Origin: an uncultured Planctomycetota bacterium
GTDB lineage: Bacteria; Planctomycetota; UBA1135; GCA-002686595
Direction: 5' to 3'
Assembly: GCA_903829565.1 (NCBI GenBank)
Contig: CAIKQM010000658.1
Location: forward strand, 1 to 5,318
DNA: 5,318 nt
Shown here piece by piece: positions 1-3,905 of this stretch. A model generated the notes under the pieces. That model searched no databases. It was given only the letters and a program-made list of their open reading frames with translations, and was not told where the DNA came from. Made by a program: the position numbers and the translations under genes. Position 1 is the first letter of the stretch. Each line of letters starts with the position of its first letter.

Positions 1-296
1 AGGCGCAGCATGTTCGCGATCAAGTCGCAGGTCATGCGTGTGAAGGCCTGCACCTGCGCGGCATCCGCCTCAAGCAAACGCGCGATGATGTCCTTCTGGT
101 CACCGCCCGAGCAGAAGGCGCGCCCTGTCCCGGTCAGCAGCACCGCACGCACCGAGTTCCGCGCGCGCAACGCAAGGAAGGTGTCCGTCAGCTCCCGATA
201 CGACTCGAAGGTCAAAGCGTTGAGACGCTCCGGCCGGTCCAAGCGCACGACGGCGACCCCGTCCTCCTCGTGATAGCGAAAGTGCTGCGGATTCAT
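1..296 (-). CDS. Enoyl-CoA hydratase/isomerase (crotonase) family protein, N-terminal part, cut by window edge
   Basis: This is the first 98 codons of a crotonase-fold enzyme; the rest lies left of the window. Such enzymes hydrate, isomerise or cleave acyl-CoA thioesters in the cytoplasm. The protein begins MNPQHFRYHEEDGVAVVRLD, with the family's early 'LDRPERLNAL' strand and turn at residues 19-28. The first oxyanion-hole segment is GRAFCSGGD at 58-66, followed by QKDII. The stretch FCSGGD...DII...FTRMTCDLI (61-93) resembles crotonases I recall from 2-aminobenzoyl-CoA and salicylyl-CoA degradation clusters more than housekeeping FadB/PaaF types. The second oxyanion glycine and the catalytic acidic residues would lie beyond the edge, so the exact reaction cannot be read. 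The ATG at 296-294 is preceded by AGGG four bases upstream, a short but usable ribosome site. The gene is divergent from the tRNA-Lys gene. Family assignment is firm; the pathway is inferred. Confidence 0.9.
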   Translation of the reverse strand, partial: MNPQHFRYHEEDGVAVVRLDRPERLNALTFESYRELTDTFLALRARNSVRAVLLTGTGRAFCSGGDQKDIIARLLEADAAQVQAFTRMTCDLIANMLR

Positions 297-355
297 GCAG
301 CCCTATGTTCGCAGGAAGTGGCTTGGCCGCCAAACCCCGACCTGTCACCGAAGGC

Positions 356-384
356 TTGAAATCCGCGCAAAGGGACGCTAGAGT
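356..384 (+). promoter_or_regulatory. Sigma70-type promoter for tRNA-Lys
   Basis: A -35 box TTGAAA (356-361) and a -10 box TAGAGT (379-384) are separated by exactly 17 bases. They match the consensus at 5 of 6 and 4 of 6 positions. The expected start of transcription is about 391-393, which leaves an 8-11 base leader before the tRNA. The bases just after the -10 (CATCGCCC) are GC-rich, as in the discriminators of stable-RNA promoters under stringent control. The boxes are seen directly; the activity and stringent regulation are inferred. The assignment assumes an E. coli-like housekeeping sigma factor. Confidence 0.65.
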
Positions 385-401
385 CATCGCCCGCAAACAG
401 G

Positions 402-477
402 GCCCACGTAGCTCAGTTGGTAGAGCAGGTGACTCTTAATCATCAGGTCCTAGGTTCGAGCCCTAGCGTGGGCACCA
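402..477 (+). tRNA. tRNA-Lys (anticodon CUU)
   Basis: A full cloverleaf can be folded by eye. The acceptor stem is GCCCACG (402-408) with CGTGGGC (467-473). The D arm is GCTC/GAGC. The anticodon stem GGTGA/TCATC contains one G-T pair and encloses loop CTCTTAA (433-439), so the anticodon is CTT at 435-437, reading lysine codon AAG. The T arm is CTAGG/CCTAG around loop TTCGAGC. The discriminator base is A474, and the 3' CCA (475-477) is encoded in the DNA. The molecule is 76 nt with CCA and shows no intron or mismatch in the acceptor stem. A good promoter lies just upstream. A C34 anticodon decodes AAG, the lysine codon that predominates in GC-rich genes such as those here. Confidence 0.97.
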
Positions 478-493
478 CCCTCCCCTGTTTGCT

Positions 494-510
494 GCGGCAA
501 GTCGCTTTTT
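494..510 (+). terminator. Weak rho-independent terminator-like hairpin after tRNA-Lys
   Basis: GCGG (494-497) can pair with TCGC (502-505), including one G-T pair, around a four-base loop CAAG. Five T residues (506-510) follow at once. The position, 17 bases after the tRNA's CCA end, suits a tRNA terminator, but a 4-bp stem is weak. If it is leaky, read-through would enter the receptor gene, which has no convincing promoter of its own in the 73-bp spacer. Confidence 0.35.
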
Positions 511-550
511 CATTAGCGGCCCTGCGCGGAACGGCACCTAGACCGTAGCC

Positions 551-2659
551 ATGTTCCTACAAGACACGCCGCCCGTCACCGAGTCCTACATCACCGCCCC
601 GCGCGCGGAGCAGACGGTCCCCCGTTCGGCTGCCTCGACCACCGTCCTCTCGGCGGAAGACCTGCGACGCACCGGCGAACGGACGCTGCCGCGCATGATC
701 GCCAAGGCGGCGGGCGTGGGCACCTTCTTGCAAGAGACCAATGCGGGCGGTGGCGCGCCAATCCTGCGTGGCCTGATCGGTGAGCGCGTGTTGATCGTGG
801 TCGACGGCGTGCGCCTCAACGATGGCACGACGCGTACGGGGCCCAACCAGTCGCTCAACACCATTGACCCCGCCATTGTCGAGCGCGTGGAAGTCGTGCG
901 CGGCCCGGCTTCGGTGTTGTATGGCTCCGATGCCGTAGGAGGCGCGGTGCTGATCTGGACCAAGCGCCGTGCGCCGGGCAGCGCGGACGCCAAGGATCGC
1001 CCTGAAGGCCTTGAGGTTGGCACGAGTCAAGTATTCCAGACAGCCAACATGGGCTGGCGCGGTTCGGTGCATGCCTCGGGCGCGAATGCAGAGTACGGCT
1101 GGTACGCCAACATCACGGGCGAGAACTGGAACGAGTTGGAGTCCGGCGACGGTGAGATTGAGAACACTGGCTACACCTCAGACGCACAGTTCGGCACCTG
1201 GATGCGCAGGCCTGACCCCTATCGGACTCTGACACTTACAGCCCGCCGCAAAGTTGACCACGATGTTCCGCGCACCGACCGCATGAATGTCGGCTTCGGC
1301 CAGACCTTCCCTTCTAGCGCGGAGTTCATCTTTACGAAGCAACATTCCAGCGCAGCAGTACTGGAGTGGAATGACACCAGTCCGGGCCTGCTCTCCGATC
1401 GTATGCAAATGCGCTGGTATGCGCGGCGCTACGCCGAGGACCGTCAGCTGCGCAACCAAAACACGACAACTGGCACCCCGAGTGGCACACGCAGCTTTGA
1501 GTCTGAAGACACTCTAGGCCTTGGCATGAGCGCGGAATGGAAGAAGGCGCTTGCCGAAGACCACCTCCTGACTTGGGGGGTGGACTTGGAGACTGAAGCC
1601 ATCAAGAGTGATCGCGTCAATCAAGCGGTCGCTACTGGCGTCGAGACTGCAGGTGTGCCACCGTTTGCGCCCAATTCGACCTACATGACGGCTGGCTTGT
1701 TCGCGATGGACGAGTGGCGTGCGTTCGACGCGCTCGATGTCGTGGCCGGTGTGCGTTGGTCGTATGTGGGCTTTGGCTTTGATGAGTTCACCGCCGGTCC
1801 GGCTGGCGGTGACCCCGTGTCCGGTAATTTTGACGACCTCACCGCCAGCCTCCAGGTCGGTCGTGAGGTGGCGCAAGGCTTGCGTGTCACAGCCATGGTG
1901 GCGCAAGGCTTCCGCGCGCCGCACATGGACGACCTCGCCAAGAACAGCACGACCTTTGGTGGTCAAACGATCGCCAACCCCGACCTCGAGTCCGAGCAGA
2001 GCTTGACTGGCGAACTGTCGGTCGACTGGAACAACCCTGTCTGGAAGACTTCGGTCGCCGTGTGGCATACCGGCCTGTCCGATGCGATTGGCGCACGACT
2101 GGTCAATGATGGTGGCACGCCCGGCGTAGGTGGCGATGACACGTACCAGCGCGATAACGTGGGGCGGGCGTCGCTGTACGGATTCGAAGTACAGGCGTCG
2201 CGCAAGCTGTCTGGTCCCGAGTCGGACTGGAGCTTGGGCGCAGGTGTCGCTTGGACCGAGGGCAAGCAGTACGACGAGACCATCAACCCCGCCACGGGCA
2301 CGGCGCCTGGCTACGACGTGCCTTTCCGCCGCGTGCCGCCGTTGGTAGGCGAGCTGTCACTCGAGTACGAACCGTCCAAGCCTGACACGGTCGTGCACTG
2401 GGGCGAGCTGTCGTTCGTTGCGGCCGACGATCAAGACAAGCTGAGCCCCGAAGACAAGCTCGATCCGCGCATCGATCCCAATGGCACACCGGGCTGGGCG
2501 CGACTGGATCTGGATGTGGGCGGGCCGCTAGGGAACAACGCAGGTTCGCGCTGGAGTGTGGGCCTGCACAACATCCTCGACCGCGCCTATCGCATGCACG
2601 GTTCGGGCCTCGATGCGCCCGGCATCAACGCGGTCTTCGGCGTGGAGTGGGTGTTCTGA
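551..2659 (+). CDS. TonB-dependent outer-membrane receptor, no signal peptide in frame
   Basis: This 702-residue protein is a TonB-dependent receptor: a 22-strand outer-membrane barrel with an N-terminal plug that imports iron complexes, haem, cobalamin or similar ligands using TonB energy. A possible TonB box is ESYITAPR (11-18). The plug shows TTVLSAEDL (30-38), LRGLIGERVLIVVDGVRLND (72-91), GPNQSLNTIDP (97-107), the hallmark VEVVRGPASVLYGSDAVGG (113-131), and GFRAP later in the barrel. The C-terminus ends in a beta strand finishing VEWVF, as barrel assembly requires. The plug is of the haem/haemoglobin-receptor type, but the ligand cannot be read. The ATG at 551 has no recognisable ribosome site, and an in-frame TAG at 539-541 blocks extension upstream. 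The protein starts almost at the TonB box with no signal peptide, so the true start or reading frame is doubtful. It is convergent with the RidA gene. Confidence 0.93.
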   Translation: MFLQDTPPVTESYITAPRAEQTVPRSAASTTVLSAEDLRRTGERTLPRMIAKAAGVGTFLQETNAGGGAPILRGLIGERVLIVVDGVRLNDGTTRTGPNQSLNTIDPAIVERVEVVRGPASVLYGSDAVGGAVLIWTKRRAPGSADAKDRPEGLEVGTSQVFQTANMGWRGSVHASGANAEYGWYANITGENWNELESGDGEIENTGYTSDAQFGTWMRRPDPYRTLTLTARRKVDHDVPRTDRMNVGFGQTFPSSAEFIFTKQHSSAAVLEWNDTSPGLLSDRMQMRWYARRYAEDRQLRNQNTTTGTPSGTRSFESEDTLGLGMSAEWKKALAEDHLLTWGVDLETEAIKSDRVNQAVATGVETAGVPPFAPNSTYMTAGLFAMDEWRAFDALDVVAGVRWSYVGFGFDEFTAGPAGGDPVSGNFDDLTASLQVGREVAQGLRVTAMVAQGFRAPHMDDLAKNSTTFGGQTIANPDLESEQSLTGELSVDWNNPVWKTSVAVWHTGLSDAIGARLVNDGGTPGVGGDDTYQRDNVGRASLYGFEVQASRKLSGPESDWSLGAGVAWTEGKQYDETINPATGTAPGYDVPFRRVPPLVGELSLEYEPSKPDTVVHWGELSFVAADDQDKLSPEDKLDPRIDPNGTPGWARLDLDVGGPLGNNAGSRWSVGLHNILDRAYRMHGSGLDAPGINAVFGVEWVF
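1867..1911 (+). repeat. 15-bp direct repeat, 30-bp period, inside the receptor gene
   Basis: GGTGGCGCAAGGCTT occurs at 1867-1881 and again, identically, at 1897-1911, in the same reading frame. It encodes VAQGL and VAQGF, ten residues apart, on two halves of one barrel segment (VAQGLRVTAMVAQGFRAP). The second copy belongs to the GFRAP element common in TonB-dependent receptors. This is probably chance codon identity or a small internal duplication, and no mobile element is implied. Confidence 0.6.
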
Positions 2660-2663
2660 GCCG

Positions 2664-3068
2664 CTAAGCCAACGCGGCGACGGCTTCGATCTCGACCAGC
2701 GCGCCGTCTTCAAGCAGATCGGCAACTTGCACCAGCGCCATGGCAGGCCAGTGACGGCCCACATGGCGCTTCCATGCATCACCGCAGGGCTTGACCGCCG
2801 CGAGGTACGCGCGCTTGTCGACTACGTAGACCGTCATCTTGACGAGGTGCGCGGGCTCACCGCCGGCCGCGCGCACCACCGCGCACACATTGGCGAGTGC
2901 TTGCTCGAACTGCGCCGCGAAGTCACCGCGCCCCACGAGCTGCTGGTTGGCGTCCCACGCGATTTGGCCCGCGACATGCAGCAGCTTGCTTGCCCCTTCG
3001 ACAAGCACGCCGTTGGCGTAGCCCTTGGGCGCCTTCCAGCCATCCGGTTCCACGAGAGTGAGCTTCAT
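2664..3068 (-). CDS. RidA-family protein lacking the canonical catalytic arginine
   Basis: A 134-residue cytoplasmic protein of the RidA/YjgF/UK114 family, normally a homotrimer that hydrolyses reactive enamines and imines or binds small ligands between subunits. Visible family elements are GWKAPKGYANG (10-20), VAGQIAWD (32-39), DFAAQFEQALANV (49-61), VKMTVYVVDKRAYL (76-89), and the C-terminal ALVEIEAVA (123-131), whose E126 matches the conserved glutamate. The canonical 'PARS' arginine that binds the substrate carboxylate is replaced: here the sequence is HWPAMALVQV, with M110 at that position. Such proteins belong to arginine-less Rid subgroups whose activity is poorly known. I recall similar GWK-PKGYANG proteins in 2-aminobenzoyl-CoA and salicylyl-CoA gene clusters. 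The start at 3068 is chosen because its ATG overlaps the SDR stop as ATGA; an ATG at 3080 would add MAGA and a 16-base overlap. Confidence 0.92.
   Translation of the reverse strand: MKLTLVEPDGWKAPKGYANGVLVEGASKLLHVAGQIAWDANQQLVGRGDFAAQFEQALANVCAVVRAAGGEPAHLVKMTVYVVDKRAYLAAVKPCGDAWKRHVGRHWPAMALVQVADLLEDGALVEIEAVAALA
3065..3068 (-). other. ATGA stop/start overlap joining the SDR and RidA genes
   Basis: On the minus strand the RidA ATG (3068-3066) shares two bases with the SDR TGA (3067-3065). This is the classic 4-base overlap of translationally coupled genes and shows the two are in one operon with the SDR first. A purine-rich GGCGGG lies just upstream of the ATG. The overlap also decides the RidA start in favour of 3068 over 3080. 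Confidence 0.75.
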
Positions 3069-3877
3069 AGCGCCCGCCATTGTTCGGCTTGCGCGTCCGG
3101 GATCAAGCCGCGACCGCCAATCAGCTCGACCAGCATGCCATTGTCATCGCCACCGCACAGGCGCGCCACCACGTCTGCGATCTCCTCGCACGACACGAGG
3201 CTGCCACCCGGGTTCTCTTTGGCGAGGAACTCGCGCACCTCCGCGGCCGGCCGTCCAGTTTTCTTGACAATGCGCGCCACCGTCTGCTCGGTCATCGGCG
3301 AGTCCACATAGTGCGGGCAGACCAGATTCATGGTCACGTCTTTGCCGGCAAGTTCCGCAGCAGCACAGCGGGTGTAGCCCACCAAGGCATGCTTGCTCGC
3401 CACATACGCTGCCGCATACGGGTACCCGCGCAAGCCTGCACTGCTGGCCACATTGATGATGCGGCCGTGACCGCGCTCCAACATCTCGGGCGCAAAGCGC
3501 TCAATCAACCGCCGTGGGCCGTGGAAGTTCGTGCGCAGGTGCTTCTCATACAGGTCTACACCTGTCTCGCGGCCATGGCGCAAGAATGGCGCCGTCTCGG
3601 CAATGCCCGCGTTGTTGATGAGCCACGCGATGCCGCCACGACGCTCAATGGCCTCACCGTGCTCGGCAATCGCATCATCAAAGGTCAGCGGGTCCGTGAC
3701 ATCCAAGTGCACAGCCCACGCCGTGCCACCGGCGGCGAGGATCGCATCCGCCGTGTCGTGCACCGACTCCAAACTGCGCGCCGCGCACAGGACTGCCGTG
3801 CCGGTGCGCGCCAAGCGCAGCGCCACAGCCGCTCCGATGCCACGACCCGCACCCGTCACCAAAGCCACGCGTTGCAT
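3065..3877 (-). CDS. Short-chain dehydrogenase/reductase (SDR), classical type
   Basis: A 270-residue cytoplasmic NAD(P)-dependent oxidoreductase with a Rossmann fold. It begins MQRVALVTGAGRGIG, giving the TGxxxGxG cofactor motif at 8-15. D59 in HLDV contacts the adenine in this family, and NNAG is at 88-91. The catalytic set is N117 (LRTN), S145 (NVASSAG), Y158 and K162 (YVASK), so the enzyme should be active. The usual proline-glycine after strand six is altered to CPHYVDSP (P188, H189). The length is a little above the usual 250 because of an extended tail (residues 255-270). The likely substrate is a hydroxyacyl-CoA or alicyclic CoA ester, inferred from the crotonase and RidA neighbours; the sequence does not prove it. 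In-frame starts as far as 4126 exist, but they overlap the oppositely oriented OYE gene, and ATG 3877 is where the family begins. No clear ribosome site is visible. First gene of an operon with RidA. Confidence 0.94.
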   Translation of the reverse strand: MQRVALVTGAGRGIGAAVALRLARTGTAVLCAARSLESVHDTADAILAAGGTAWAVHLDVTDPLTFDDAIAEHGEAIERRGGIAWLINNAGIAETAPFLRHGRETGVDLYEKHLRTNFHGPRRLIERFAPEMLERGHGRIINVASSAGLRGYPYAAAYVASKHALVGYTRCAAAELAGKDVTMNLVCPHYVDSPMTEQTVARIVKKTGRPAAEVREFLAKENPGGSLVSCEEIADVVARLCGGDDNGMLVELIGGRGLIPDAQAEQWRAL

Positions 3878-3895
3878 GTAGGCAGTGTGCCTGCA
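3877..3895. promoter_or_regulatory. Imperfect dyad between the divergent SDR and OYE genes, candidate operator
   Basis: The arms AGGCA (3880-3884) and TGCCT (3888-3892) are perfect inverted repeats around GTG. After one mismatched position each side, the symmetry continues with TG (3877-3878) and CA (3894-3895). The 19-bp element is centred at 3886 and occupies much of the roughly 28-bp gap between the SDR ATG and the chosen OYE GTG. Its size and place suit a regulator of the TetR or MarR type controlling both genes, but no regulator gene is in the window and a dyad this short can arise by chance. Confidence 0.3.
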
Positions 3896-3905
3896 CAATG
3901 GCTCC

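Noticed and set aside
323..333. Perfect 11-bp palindrome TTGGC-C-GCCAA in the crotonase/tRNA spacer
   Set aside because: It could be an operator, but 5-base arms in a 105-bp GC-rich spacer are close to chance expectation and the symmetry does not extend.
489..516. TTGCTG-16-CATTAG as a promoter for the receptor
   Set aside because: Only 3 of 6 matches in each box and a non-ideal spacer. It overlaps the tRNA terminator candidate, so it is too weak to call.
557..1072. Two minus-strand open frames (557-1072 and 586-1023) opposite the receptor plug
   Set aside because: The plus-strand frame carries unmistakable TonB plug motifs; the antisense products are arginine-rich and match nothing I recognise.
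2660..2686. Alternative small hairpins (GCCGC/GCGGC and AAGCC/GGCTT) at the convergent gene ends
   Set aside because: The stems are only 5 bp with 9-11 base loops and no T-tract on either strand, and most of the sequence is RidA coding, so I do not call a terminator.
2556..3311. 251-codon plus-strand open frame overlapping the receptor 3' end, RidA and SDR
   Set aside because: It overlaps three supported genes, has no recognisable domain, and has the composition of a shadow frame.
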